Shown: piece by piece, positions 51,626-62,596 of the stretch
Layout: each line of letters begins with the position of its first letter
Position numbering within the stretch: the stretch's first letter is position 1
Source: Isochrysis galbana
Lineage: Eukaryota; Haptophyta; Isochrysidales; Isochrysidaceae
Assembly (NCBI GenBank): GCA_018136815.1
Contig: CM030932.1
Span: 2,705,819 to 2,769,818, forward strand
Direction of reading: 5' to 3'
Length of the DNA stretch: 64,000 bases
Notes under the pieces: generated by a model
Databases searched by the model: none
What the model was told of the DNA's origin: nothing
What the model saw: the letters and a program-made list of their open reading frames with translations, nothing else
Position numbers and translations under genes: made by a program

Positions 51626-52107
51626 TCGTCCAGGTTGTACCCAAGCAGCTGCCCCAAGCGCGTGGCACCATGTTCCGTCGGATGCGGCGGCGATGCCGAT
51701 GCGTCTCTGTTGGCTCTCCTTGCTCCACCGGACCGCGGCGGTAAAGGCACGACGCCGCGCCGGATGCGGTCCAGCATCTCTTCCCCGATATGCTGCTCCC
51801 AGTAGAGGAAGCGCTGCCTGTCGATCCCGAACTCCTTGGCCCACTGGGACTTGGTGGTCAATTCCGAGCGATCGGCGTCGGGGTGGTGCCAGTGGCAAAT
51901 GGCGCCGAGAGCCCTTTTCTTCGTGTCATCGGCCGGCGAGGCGCGCCTACCGACTGTATATGATACTGAGGCACGCGCCCGTCGCGCGGGACGCCCGCCG
52001 CGCGCGCCGCCTGGCCCCTCCTCACCTCGAAGGACGCTTTCGTCGGGGTCGAGCCCAGACGCCGACGTCACCTCTGGAGACCCGTCGTTCGCGCCGAGCG
52101 AAGCCAT
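51598..52107 (-). pseudogene. Helix-turn-helix-like ORF, 3' end replaced by a repeat
   Basis: A 169-codon minus frame with ATG at 52107. The middle KKRALGAICHWHHPDADRSE..., KSQWAKEFGIDRQRFLYWEQ segment has the pattern of an N-terminal pogo/brinker-type DNA-binding helix-turn-helix. The last residues (ELKEKKKSS) are encoded by the T-run-ending repeat, so the natural C-terminus is missing. It could be the detached 5' part of a DDE_1 element related to the one at 47472-49595, split by the LINE insertion, or an independent fragment. Confidence 0.45.
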
Positions 52108-53285
52108 GCACGCCCAGAGGCCGGGAGTGGTGCCCTAGCCCCTAGGCAGGTCGCCCACGGGGCCGGCTCAGCCTCCCTGGGGAGCTGTGGCCACGAAGGA
52201 CACCACTGCCAGGAGATGGGCACGCGCCAGGAGTTGGCTACACGCCGAGTACTCTACTCTAGGAGCTAGGAGTATTATAAATTCGATCTTTAGATCTTCT
52301 CTCTATGAGCAGAAAAAAGAAGGTCAAGGTCCGTTGGGGGACCGGGACCACGGCGGTCCCGCCCCCCCCCCCCCCCCTCCCCCGTGGTGTCCCCTCGCCG
52401 GGTCTGTCGCCGTGTCGCCGTGGGCAATGGGCCATAGGGGCTAAAGTAGAGCTTCTCATTCAGCAACGATTTTTACAAACGGAGTACCATAGAGCGCTAG
52501 AATACGAGCGGGAGGTGCTGCAAGCTGCAAGGCTCGTAAAGGCATCTGGGGCATGGCGGCCCACACACCCTCTGCGCCGAGGAAAAGAGCAATCACCAAT
52601 TCTTGACCTTCAGCGAGAGCTGTGCTCCAAGAACACACACACACACCTCACAGCAACGTGCTCCTCGCTCGTCCACCAGCAGCACTCTCACTCCGAGACA
52701 TCGGGCATCGGGGACACTACACAACAGGCTCGGCCTCTTCCGCGGGCCTCTTGCGCGCGTGCTGAGCGCCGGAGCCAGCCTCACATACGCTGGCAATGCC
52801 CTGCGCGCTGCGCGCCGCCACACACTACCGCTTCACTCCCTCACCTTGCACAAGCCTCGCTTCGGTCCACACTTCAGGCAACGCTTCCATCCCGACCATG
52901 GGCACGGGAAAACGTCACATTGACATTGGCATACGAACTCACAATTGGAAAATGCGGCCTCGCGCGCCAAGGCGCGTTTAGTATCGTCATTCACATGCTC
53001 CAGTCGCGCTTTCTTCTTTTGCTGAGCCAATGCCAATGCCAATGCAAAAAGCACAAACTTCTACTATATTGTTATAGTTTTGACCTATGGCCTATGGCCT
53101 ATGGCCTATGGCCTATGGAGCGTGCCGCGACCGCTCCCGAGCCTTACTTAGGCGACCGTCGCCACTGCGCCCCACCTGGACTTGGGACGCCCCACGCCGC
53201 CTGAGACGGCTCGTCTGAGAGCCCTCTCAAAGCTAGGGCGGTCAAACATCAAACAGGGCTTTTTGACTACTAATTGGATATGGAA
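52108..53285. other. Unresolved stretch with coding-like pieces
   Basis: A minus frame at 52823 opens MWRRAARRALPAYVRLAPAL followed by STRARG, which looks like a mitochondrial presequence, but no downstream exon set could be fixed. Minus 53030-52843 gives a Cys-rich peptide (CEFVCQCQCDVFPCPWSGWK, RCLKCGPKRGLC). A plus frame over 52440-52620 is also coding-like. 52360-52378 is poly-C. 53083-53117 is a (CCTATGG)5 tandem repeat. 53237-53262 shares a line with 38690-38715. Confidence 0.35.
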
Positions 53286-54021
53286 GGTGTCGTTCCGTCA
53301 ATTGTGGGACATCAGTCGAATTGAGATATCAAATGTCCATAGCTATTTATACAAATCTACCATTATCTATTCTTGGCGACAGTGCAGTAGTCACAGTGTC
53401 TTTTTCCTGACGAACCAGCGCGCCCCCGTGGAGACGCCGTGACGCCGTGCATGCGCATAGCAGCTTGTTTCCCTGCGGTTCACAATTACATAAACACGCA
53501 GTATAAGAGAGATCTCTCGCGGGAAGGGTGTGATGAGTTGCAATCACCCATGTGCACGCCGTGGATGCGCACGGCGCGATGTGCATCGGTTCCCCCCGCG
53601 GGGGCGCCGTGCGTGCGCATAGCAGCATAGCAGCTTGTTTCTCTGCGGTTTACAATTACATAAACACGCAATATAAGAGAGATCTCTCGCGGGAAGGGTG
53701 TAATGAGATGCAATCACATGTGCACGCCGTGGATGCGCACGGCGCGATGTGCCTCGGATCCCCCGCGGGGGCGCCGTGCGTGCGCATAGCAGCTTGTTTC
53801 TCTGCGGTTCACAATTACATAAACATGCAGTATAAGAGAGATGTCTCACTGGAAGGGTGTGATGAGTTGCAATCATCCCATGTGCACGTCGTGGATGCGC
53901 ACGGCGCGATGTGCCTCGGTTCCCCCGCGGGGGCGCCGTGCGTGCGCATGACAACTTTTTCTCCTACTATGAAGGTGCACGCCGTGCGTTCACTCTTTCC
54001 GCGGGGGAACTCTGGGCGCGG
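53286..54021 (+). repeat. Self-pairing dispersed repeat (family D), copy 2, longest
   Basis: It starts GGTGTCGTTCCGTCAATTGTGG. Three to four tandem units of about 158-170 bp follow, each with a CGCCGTGCGTGCGCA/TGCGCACGGCGCGATGTGC fold-back, CCCCGCGGGGG, TTGTTTCTCTGCGGTTCACA, and ACATAAACA(C/T)GCAGTATAAGAGAG. It ends GTGCACGCCGTGCGTTCACT plus GCGGGGGAACTCTGGGCGCGG, which is also how the 61534 copy ends. Confidence 0.85.
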
Positions 54022-54835
54022 AGTGCGGTCGGGAACCTTGGGGGCACCCCCTGGGACCGGGGGGACTTTTACAGTATATGATGATAACATTCACGTAAAC
54101 AGGTGATATGTCTTTTGATCTCCCTCCCCCCCCATCTCACCGACCCACCACCGACCGATCGTCCCCAGTGAGAGAGAAGGCTCCTACTGCCTGCCTCCCT
54201 CCTCCCTGCTTGCTCACCCTCCAGCTCTCTCGCTCTCTCCTCGTCCTCGTCTTCCTCACGATGGTGGCGACTCGGCGCGCATCCGCACGGTCTTCCTCCT
54301 CTCGCGCTCCTGCTCGCTGGCTTCGTTCGACTCTCTCGACACGGCCACCTGTCGACTAGACGCCAAGCGCAAGCGCTGCTAGCACGACTCGTTCCTCCTC
54401 CTGCTCCACGGCCCCGGCGGCGGAGGCGGAGTCTCTTCGCGTTCCTGAGGCTGAGGAGGAGGCTCTTTCTCCGATCGAGGAGGCCGCCACCACCGCCGAC
54501 GAGGACTCCGGGCCTGTGGAGGAAGGAGGAGAAGAGAAGAACGAGAACTGACTGTGCGTCGGACGCTCCAGGCCTTCTTCTTCCTATCGCGCCAGCTGCG
54601 GAGGTCGAGGAGCCCATCCGAGACGATGGAAGAGGTCGAGACCGTCCATGCGCTTGCTCTCACCGAGGACAAGGAAGCGGAGAAGGACGACGAGAAGACG
54701 GAGACGGAGAAGGAGGGAGAGAAGACGGCCGAGCGCAGCAGCGATCAAAAACATTTCACAAGTCAAGGATTTCCGCACAGCAAGGGAGCAATGTCCCATA
54801 GTGGACGCTAACCCTATCGCCACAAGGTTATGTTG
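54022..54835. other. Unassigned region
   Basis: Pro/Ser/Arg-rich frames on the minus strand (54617-54069) and a Glu/Lys-rich frame on the plus strand (54626-54790) arise from CTC/GAGGAG-rich sequence. No domain or splice structure was recognised. Confidence 0.3.
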
Positions 54836-55202
54836 AGGGTGTTGATGTGAGTGTGGTGTCAGGTTGTCGGTCTATCGCTTTTTAACGTTCTCTCGTCTGT
54901 CGTTCGTCGCTCTCGTTCTCGCTCTCGCTCTCGTTCCCGTTCCCGTCCATCGTTCTCAACCTCAACTCTCATCACTCATCCAGTATCAAAAGCTCAGCCT
55001 GAGCCCTAACCTCAGCCTATCCCTCGCCAATCAATCGCCCACGCCATGTCCGCTCCGTCCTCGCGCTCGTCCTCGCCTAAGCCCGTCCTCCCGCCTTCCT
55101 CTGCTAAGGAGGTGGTCAAGCCCGCCATTCCATCCCTCTCCTCCGCTCCCGCCGCGCCTACCGCTGTTGGGCCCCTTCCCCCTTCCGTATCTTCGCATGT
55201 CA
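54836..55202 (+). mobile_element. MSAPSS retroelement-like 5' end, copy 3 (diverged)
   Basis: 54836-55045 is the leader (CTCTCGTTCTCGCTCTCGCT, TCGTTCCCGTTCCCGTC, GTTCTCAACCTCAACTCTCA). The ATG at 55046 opens MSAPSSRSSSPKPVLPPSSA then KEVVKPAI. The frame is cut after about 55 codons by a family B copy that begins with an A-run at 55202. Confidence 0.65.
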
Positions 55203-55420
55203 AAAAAAAAAGATCTGAAGATTCAGGACCGCACACCTATTGCTAGACAGCGCATACTTTTGCTACTGCACAGCTGCCAGCGCCCTTAGCTCCCTTCCCT
55301 CCGCCCCCTCGCCTTCCCCCCCTCATTCCTTTGTCTTCGGTGTCGGGGGTGCGGCCCTGGTGCACTACCGAGGGCCCGGTTTTGGGTACGAGATCCGGGC
55401 AGGCCTTCTGAGATGCGTTA
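55203..55420 (-). repeat. Dispersed repeat family B, copy inserted in the MSAPSS element
   Basis: On the plus strand it reads an A-run, GATCTGAAGATTCAGG, then CATTCCTTTGTCTTCGGTGT, GGTGCACTACCGAGGGCCCG and GATCCGGGCAGGCCTT. This is the reverse of the 24965 copy and the same as the right arm at 4438-4625. Confidence 0.75.
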
Positions 55421-55943
55421 TCTTCGCATGTCAAGCCAGTGGTCACGCTCGATCCGTCACTGTGCCGCTCTCCGGGTGCGGGCACCAGACAGTGAGTTCC
55501 CGATGGGCTTAGCCCTCTGCTCAGAGCGAATCTTATTATGGTCCGTTCGAAGATTGGCATGTAGTAATGGTAATGGAAATGATACGAGTCGAATTCTATA
55601 AAAGTGCTCGTGTAATGAATCTCCACGTACAGGCCCCCAGAGGAGAGTTAGTGCGCCCGGAGAGGGCAGGGCACAAGGCGCCTCCCCATTGCCCCCTACT
55701 ATAACTATAAAAGCAGTGCGGTCGTCGCTAAGCACAAGCGTGCAATCAAGCACAGAGCGCAAACAAAGCGTACCACCGCTAGTAACTAGTACTACTAGTA
55801 GAGAGCAAAAGCATGGTGTTCGTGCCGTGCTAGCGTGCTAGTGACGTGTGTAAATTTACGTATCCCGTGCTAACGGTGGGCCACCACCATGGGTAGTGTC
55901 CACAGGTACGCCATATGGAACGATAATAAGACCACAGCACCCC
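55421..55943. other. 3' region next to the CS-armadillo gene
   Basis: A coding-like frame (55413-55601) overlaps the end of the family B copy. 55620-55800 has the AGGAGAGTTAGTGCGCCCGG line, similar to 25265-25290 and 12935-12955. No gene is supported. Confidence 0.3.
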
Positions 55944-58461
55944 TCAATCCAAATCATCGACATTCGTGCTCGTCTCCACGACGGGCGACTGAGCTTGCTG
56001 AGCCCCACCCTCCTCCGGAGAGCTCGTGCTCGTCATGTTGGGCGCAAGCGCAGCGGAAGTGCCGCCTGCATCCGTGGGGATGGGAGGCGGTGTGCTATCG
56101 TGCGCACTGAATGCAGTGGAGTAAGCCGATGGCTCCTCATCCGCAGGCATCGATTTCCCAAGCTTTGCGGCTTCCAACTTGGCGATGGCTTCGGCCTCGG
56201 CCGCCGCTGCCTCGGCTACTGCTTTGGCCGCCTCTTGCTGGGCTCGCACTCGTGCGTGTGCCTCGGCAACTAGGTTCCGCACAATCTCCACCACGCCTGT
56301 CACTCCTCTTTCCTCAAACTCCTCCACGTCCTCAGGGGGTGGCTTGCCCAGATGCTTCGAGAGCACGATGATGGCGCTCTCGCATAGCTGTTGCACCTCG
56401 TGTGGCAGGTCTGGATTGCCATTCCCGCTGACGTCATTGGCCTGTGGGGCCGACGTTGCCGCCTGCTCAAACAGCGAGAGACCGCCTGCTCCAACAAACT
56501 CAAGCACGGTGTCAGAGTCCACCATCAGTGCTGCCAGGACGCGAGCACCGTTGGCCAGCAGCAGCACCGATGCGACATGGCGGCGGCAGATAGCCAACAT
56601 TTTGAATGGAGGGCATTGGCGAAAGAGCATTGTGCGCGCGCCATCAGTGGCACGGGCAAGTTGCGCGGCAAGGCCAACGGAGTGTTCGGCGAGCGCAACT
56701 TCTTCGGCCAAAGGCGGCATGGCAGCATCATCCTCGCTCAGCGCGCTGAGAAGACTGGGCAGAACGTCAAGCTCGAGAATCCGCGTGCGTGTGATGTCAT
56801 TGAGAGAAGCGAGCATTTGGAGGATTGTTGCTGCTGCCGTGCAACTTGGCACCTCCAACTTGTGCACACGGATCGTATCGGCAACGACCTCTATGCCCCC
56901 CGCGTCAACAAAGGGTTTAGGCGGGCAGGCGGGGAGGAGGAAGCGCAGGGCGCGCAGTTGCGCCGAGACGATTTGTACCGAGGACATATGGGCAGAGAGG
57001 CCGGCGAGCAATAGGTCGAGCGCGCCTGCATCAGCGACGAGCCTCTTAACGTACTGTCGGCCACGCATGAGGACGGAGAGGAGCGACCACGCTGCGAGCT
57101 GCATGTAGGCGTGCTGGCCGTGCAGCTTGAGCTGCGAGGGAAACCGCGAGGAGGGGGGCGGAACGAGGAGGTGAGGACAGGAACAGGGGTGACTAAGGAC
57201 CACGTAAGCTGAGCCGACATGGTTCACGGGATTGGGAGAGGGTATGGCGAGGCCCGTCCGCCCCCATGTGAAGAAGTGGCTAGAATGATCGATGGATGCC
57301 TATTCAACAGCCCCCCCCCCCTTTCACAAGGCGTGCGTGCTCGCGCGCAAGCCTCACCGATCGCAGTAGCAAGGGTACCACCCGTGCGTTGAGGGCTTTG
57401 ACGGCAGCTGCATCGGCCGCTTGCTGCGGGGTCTGCGGCTCTGCTGCGTCTGCCCCGCCTAAACTGCCTCTGCCGGCCCTAGCAGCACATGCTGCGCGCA
57501 CATGGGTCTCCGGGTCTAACGCGCTACGCAGGGTCTCCATGCACGTGCGAACCACGTCCAGCTCGCGCGGCCGTTGTCCCATCCGCTGTACCACGACGTC
57601 GACGCGCACGGACGCGGCGGCTGCGGCCGCTGCGACCACTTCCGCAGTCCCATTGTCTGAGCAGTTTGGTCTGGGAGCACCTCCGGCAACAGAGGCAGCG
57701 GCGATGCCACAGCTAGTGGCCGGGAGGACACCGCCAGCGACGGGGGGCGGTGGAGGCAGCGCCTCACCCTCTTTTGCTGCAATCGCCGTCAGCGGCCGTA
57801 AGATAGCCGGCCAGAGAGCCGTCTCGACTTTGGGAAGGTCGATTACCACCTCCATTGCGTCGGAAGATAGGTGCCACATGCACTCGCTCGCCTCCACGCT
57901 CGCATGCAGCTCGCCCACCACCAGTGGCTGTGGCCAGAAGCGCGTGCGGAGCACGATGCGGGTGGCCGGACCGTACCGCGGCGTGAGCTGTAGCATGACC
58001 TCCGTCTTGGAGGTCCCAGCAGGCACAGGCACCGCGATCGTGAGGTCGGTCTCGGATTGTGTCCAACGGTAACCGTCGGCTGTGCCGGCTAGCGGGTCGA
58101 CACGCTTCTCCTCCGGTTGTCGCGGCTTCTCGGGAGGCCGTTCTGGTTCTGGAGGCGGCCACTGCCCAAATCTGTCAGGCAGCCCTGCCGCCCTCGCTGC
58201 AGCGGCGTGGCTGGCGAGCGCGGCCATCATCTCTTTGCGCGGGCGGAGCGGGATGGCACCGAGGTGTGGGTCGACGCTCACCAGCAGCTGCTTGAAGCCG
58301 AGCGGGTCGCGCTCCTCCTTGCGCACGTCCGCCAGCTCAAGCAGCCGGTTCAGAGTGGTAGAGTCCCACCGACGAGGCCGCTCGCTCCCGCTCGCAGCAC
58401 AGAGCTCAGAGCGGAGGGCATCGCCTGAGCGGAGCTTCGACTCGCGGAGCGTGGAAGCCAT
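55944..58461 (-). CDS. CS (p23/NudC-like) domain plus armadillo-repeat protein
   Basis: Two exons, 58461-57358 and 57131-55944, joined in phase 0 (donor TCG|GTGAGG, acceptor CTCGCAG; 763 residues). Residues about 131-217 form a CS domain: YRWTQSETDLTIAVPVPAGT, then KTEVMLQL, LVVGELHASVEASECMWHL, then MEVVIDLPK. This is the Hsp90-cochaperone/NudC fold. Residues about 40-100 resemble the N-terminal helical region seen before some CS domains. From about 350 to 640 there are armadillo-type repeats (AYMQLAAWSLLSVLMRG, GALDLLLAGLSAHMSS, GGIEVVADTIRVH, AAATILQMLAS, GARVLAALMVDS). An Ala/Glu coiled coil (ARVRAQQEAAKAVAEAAAAE) and a Ser/Pro tail end the protein. It is probably an Hsp90/dynein-type adaptor scaffold. 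The exact function is unknown. Confidence 0.82.
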
Positions 58462-59132
58462 CCGCACGAGCGGGGAGAGGCAGGAAGGCGACGGAAGGTG
58501 GGGGGAGGCAGGAAGAGCGGGGGGGGGGGGTGAAGGGCAGGAGGGGGAGCACGAGAGAGAGAGAGAGGGACGAGGGCGAGGGGGTCGAGGCGAGAAAGAG
58601 ACGAGGTGAGAAGATCTCTCTCCTCGCGCCCCTCTTCTCTTCTCCTCTGCCGCGCGCTGCTCTCTCACTCCGTCACTCCACCTCTCCTCGTGGCCCCATT
58701 TTCTTCTTCATCTTGGGCTTTGACGCACTATTTTTGGGCTCTCTCCTCCTCCCCTGTGAGACTTTTTTCTTTTCTTGGTCAGTACTTAATTAAAGTAAAT
58801 TTAGTTTAGAGTACTCTATCTCTCTTCTTCCCCGTCTCTCTTTCCCTTTTCGCCTTCTTCTCCTGTTGCGTGTCTCCTTCTCACATAGAAAAGAGCAGAT
58901 ACACTTGGGGAGAGAGAGGGAAGAGAGAGCCGAGGAGAGAAGGAGGAGAGCGGAGGGGAGAGACACTCAGCAGAAGGAGAGAGGAGGAGAGAGCGGAGAG
59001 GGAGGAAGAGAGAAGAAGAGCGGTAAGAGGTAAGAGTTAAAGAGGTTAGATGAAAGAGGGAAAGAGAGGAAAGAAGAGGCGCCCGCCGCCCCGGTGAGGG
59101 TTGGGGGGGGGGGGGGGGCGCGGCGCGAGTGG
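58462..59132. promoter_or_regulatory. Bidirectional GA/CT-rich region between the CS-armadillo and coiled-coil genes
   Basis: 671 bp separate the divergent starts (58461 minus, 59133 plus). It contains (GA)n-rich tracts at 58553-58600 and 58900-59090 and CT-rich tracts at 58615-58690 and 58820-58880, so each gene has a matching purine/pyrimidine leader. A promoter role is inferred. Confidence 0.4.
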
Positions 59133-59402
59133 ATGTCGTCGGACGTCTCGTGGGAGGAGGACGCGCTCTCGCAGGCGCTGCGCGAGGCGGCTCGTGAGCA
59201 TGCGGTGGTACTGGCGAGGGAGCGCTCCGCCTACCGCGACGCCATCAAGCGCGCGCACCAGGCTGAGGCCGCGCTCAAGGCGCTTCCAGAGGCGATGGCG
59301 AGGGCGGCCGAGGCGCACGCAGCGCTCGACATGCTCAGCGACAAGCGGATGGGAGAGCTGGTGGGCTCGGACGCCAAGGTGGGTGCAGTCAAAGCGAGCG
59401 CA

Positions 59403-59442
<40 letters not shown>

Positions 59443-60503
59443 CGCGATTGCGCGCGTGCGCAGCACTTCGGGGGGAGTGCCATCGCCGAGCTCCGGCCGC
59501 AGTGCGTGATCTTGTCATCTCCGCCGTGCACAGGCACTCTTGCGAGATCTCATCGGCTCGTTCAAGCATCCGAAGGGCATGGTGGACTCGTCCTCCGCGG
59601 CGAAGGCTTCGGCGGAGGCGGCCTCTGCCGGATGGGATGCAGCGGCCACCGCGGCCAGAGCCGATATGGATGCTATGGCAGACCTCCTTGGGATGGAGGT
59701 GGCCCTGCTAGAGGTCGCTGCTGCAAATGCCACCTGCCAGCTATTGAGCGAGAGGGAGAGGACGGCACATCTGATTCGAGACGTGAAATCAGCCCAGGTA
59801 GAAAATTGTCACTACCTCATTGTGTTGATGCACGAGCTGGTGCTTCACCTGTCGAAGGTGTCCCTCTCTGGTCGCGTACAGAAAACTTCAACGCTCTCTT
59901 GTCTTGTCAGGTTTTGGGCATCTCAGTCAGTGAACAGCTCGACCAAGCGACACTGCGAGTGGGGGATCTGGAGCAGATGACTGCGGGCTTGCGAGCCGAA
60001 ATGTGTGCTCAGCGCGAGGCGAGGGAAAAGCTCGAGGTGAGTTCTTCACAGACGGGAGGGCTCTTCAATTGTCCAACTCCCGATGTGGAGTGAGGGTCAA
60101 AGTGTCAGCTGTTGTCTAGCTGTTGGCTGCTCCTTGCTCAAAGAGCTGTGCCCACCCGATGTGATATCTATGTTTTAGTCCCTCCCCGCAATATTTGGCA
60201 TATGCGTACGTGTGAAGCAACCGCCCATCGATTCATCTGGAGTTTCGTTGACACCCTGCCGCACAGGCCGAGCTTGCTGAGGAACGGAAGCGGCGGGTGA
60301 GCTTGCGGTTGCGGCTGTATTTCGAGCGAGCCATTGCTCGAGAACAGCGGTTGCAAGCGGCGCGGGGAGCTGAAGCCGCCCGGAATGAACGAGTTCGTAA
60401 AGCCTTGCAACAGCACGTGGCGAGCGAGTTGCGCTCTCTCGGCAAGATATCGACGCTGCTCGCGCCAGCAGCTCTTGTGGCGTCACACCGCCATCCTAAG
60501 TAG
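59133..60503 (+). CDS. Coiled-coil protein, four exons, function unknown
   Basis: Exons are 59133-59378, 59534-59797, 59911-60036 and 60267-60503, all phase 0 (873 nt, 290 residues). Donors are GTGGGT, GTAGAA and GTGAGT. The protein is almost entirely helical and Ala/Glu/Arg-rich: LSQALREAAREHAVVLARER, then ALLRDLIGSFKHPKGM, then LGISVSEQLDQATLRVGDLE, then AELAEERKRRVSLRLRLYFE. The GSFKHPKGMVDSSSAAK segment breaks the coil. Intron 1 contains an (AC)n microsatellite. No family was recognised. Long coiled-coil proteins of this size often act in centrosome, basal body or vesicle tethering, but nothing here decides that. Confidence 0.78.
59404..59439 (+). repeat. (AC)18 microsatellite
   Basis: An uninterrupted dinucleotide run inside intron 1 of the coiled-coil gene. 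Confidence 0.95.
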
Positions 60504-61341
60504 GGTGTAGTAGCGCAAAGGAGCGAACAGCTCTGCGGTGTGATGATACTCTACATTTCGAAGGGGGTCGTCAGCGATGATGGTGGCTTGGAGCGCGATC
60601 CTATCTCTTAACTTCTTCTTTGTTGTAGTTTTACTTCGAAGTTTCTTATTCAAGGGTTTTTGCAAGGTTGAAAGAGCGCTGGAATGAGGGTTCCAGGAGG
60701 GCGTTCTAAGAAGTCGCGTTTCTGAACTGTGCGCACCTCTTCCAATCATCTTCGGATGAAAGAGGGTGGGAAAAAATCTGAAGATGCAGGGTTAACAACT
60801 ATTGCTAAACGGGCACCTTCTACCTCCCATCCGACACCGCCCTTTCTTCCCTTCGCTCCGCCTCTTTACCTTCCCCCCCTCGTGCTCTGTGAGTGGTGGA
60901 GTGGCAGTGGAGTGTGAGAGCACATAGACGTGTGGCCTTCCTGTGGTTGTGCTTGGGCTGGAGCAATGTGGCGTGTGGAGGGAGAAGAAGGGGATGATGG
61001 TGGTGTGGAGGTGCTCTGACAGCTTCTGTTACAAAGTCGCGTTCCGTCGAAAGACAGACACAGGAGACAGCCACCGGTACGCACTAAGGAGACAAAGCTA
61101 TGTAACACATATCAGATAAACAGGTCACTCAACTGAACAGGAGGAAGGCGAGAACATACCGTTGGGGACAGGTGCACCCCGCTCTACTCAGACCCCCCGC
61201 ACAACCTGCAACCTGAGCCCCTAGCGTGCTATTGCATTCGCCTGGGCGGAGAAATTCTCCGCTTTAGGCGAGCCTCTCGGCGAGGCCAAGCGCTGTCGCC
61301 ACGAGGCTAAATAAAGCTCTCGCTCAGTTGGAGCCTACGGC
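60504..61341. other. Intergenic with partial family B and A copies
   Basis: 60770-60890 is a partial family B copy (AAAAAATCTGAAGATGCAGG, CCGCCTCTTTACCTTCCCC). 61140-61230 matches the left half of family A (GAGGAAGGCGAGAACATACC, GGTGCACCCCGCTC, GCCCCTAGCGTGCT). No gene was seen. Confidence 0.5.
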
Positions 61342-61533
61342 TTGGAAATCTTGTTGGTGCACGATGAGTTGGAGGCCCTCCGGGAAAGAGCACGCACTTT
61401 GGGTAAGGACGCAAGCACTCTCCCGAATGTGGCTGCCCTTGTGAGGGCTAAGCAGCCGATCTCGATCGGTCTTGCGACAGTAGAGTATTATGGCGCGCCG
61501 TATCATCAACTATTTAGGGGCAAAGTGTCTGCA
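61342..61533 (+). pseudogene. Gene fragment truncated by repeat family D
   Basis: A coding-like frame reads EILLVHDELEALRERARTLG, KDASTLPNVAALVRAKQPIS, IGLATVEYYGAPYHQLFRGK and is broken at 61534 where the family D repeat begins. The sequence has normal amino-acid composition and no low complexity. The family was not recognised. Confidence 0.35.
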
Positions 61534-61985
61534 GGTGTCGTTCCGTCAATAGTGGGACATCAGTAGAATTGAGCGATCAAATGTCCACAGTTGTATTGTA
61601 GTTGTTTAACATTAGATCTTGTTAAAATTATAAGAGAGAGAGGCCGTCAAAGCTTCTTCGCTAATCACATCGGTGCACGCCGTGCATGGGCACGGCGCGA
61701 TGTGCATCGGTCCCCCCGCGGATACGCCGTGCGCGCGCATGTCAACCCGTTCCATGTGTGTAGCCCCTGCGGCCCACAACTACGTAAACTGGCCATATAA
61801 GAGATGTTTCGTTACACAGCGCCTGTGATGACTTGCAATCACATGTGCACGCCGTGCGTGGGCACGGCGCGATGTGCACCGGCGCACCCCCCGCGGGGGC
61901 GCCGTGCGTATAGCAACTTCCAGGAAGGTGCACGCCGTGCGTTCACTCTTTTCGCGGGGGAACTCTGGGCGCGGAGGACGGGCGG
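61534..61985 (+). repeat. Self-pairing dispersed repeat (family D), copy 3
   Basis: It starts GGTGTCGTTCCGTCAATAGTG. Two core units (TGCACGCCGTGC(A/G)TGGGCACGG) follow, and it ends GTGCACGCCGTGCGTTCACT plus GCGGGGGAACTCTGGGCGCGG like the 53286 copy. Confidence 0.8.
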
Positions 61986-62596
61986 AACAAAGTGTGATTG
62001 CCACTCATCATGCAGCATAACAACTTTTTCTGCACGCCGTTCCTTCTTGGCGAAAAGTGCGGAAGAACCTGCCCTTCCTCCTGCCCCCTTCCTCCTGCCC
62101 CCTTCCTCCTGCCCCCTTCCTCCTGCCCCCTTCCTCCTGCCCCCTTCCTCCTGCCCCCTTCCTCCTGCCCTTCCTCCTGCCCTTCCTCCTGTCCTGCCCT
62201 TCCTGCTCTTCCTCCTGCCCTGCCCTTCCTGCCCTTCCTCGTGCCCCTTCCTCACCTATTGCTCGTCCATCGAAATGCTCATGCACACACCGGTCACCAC
62301 GAGCGCTGCATCGCCAGGCGCTCACTCCAACCAGTTTCAACTCGAAGAGCGCTCCCAGACTTCCACCAAGCGCAAATGCACGTGTGGCATCGAGCGCATG
62401 GGTTATCCAACCCGACCTCCTCGACATCGGTCATGGGCCACGCTGATTGAGCGCAAAATGCCCCCCAAACCTCGTCTGTCCGAAGCTCCCTTTTGCGTCA
62501 ACACTCATACATCCTCATCGATTTTGTGAGCCTGCCTTCCCAAGTGGTACCCTCTGAAATCTGAGTGGATGCCTGCCCCATGCCAAAACAGTTTCG
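61986..62596. other. Intergenic with CCTTCCTCCTGCCC minisatellite
   Basis: 62075-62200 is a 14-bp tandem array (CCTTCCTCCTGCCC), decaying to CTTCCTCCTGCC units until 62240. 62275-62529 has an open frame without recognisable domain. Confidence 0.6.

Noticed and set aside
52305-53204. 299-codon plus-strand frame
   Set aside because: It runs through a poly-C tract and a (CCTATGG)n repeat. Only a short part looks coding and a minus-strand reading competes with it.
53430-54010. Regular spacing of repeats suggesting a CRISPR array
   Set aside because: Units of about 165 bp are repeated over their whole length with no unique spacers, and the window is eukaryotic nuclear DNA.
61998-62450. Frames rich in FLLPPSSCPLPPAP
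   Set aside because: Translation of the 14-bp CCTTCCTCCTGCCC minisatellite in all three frames.
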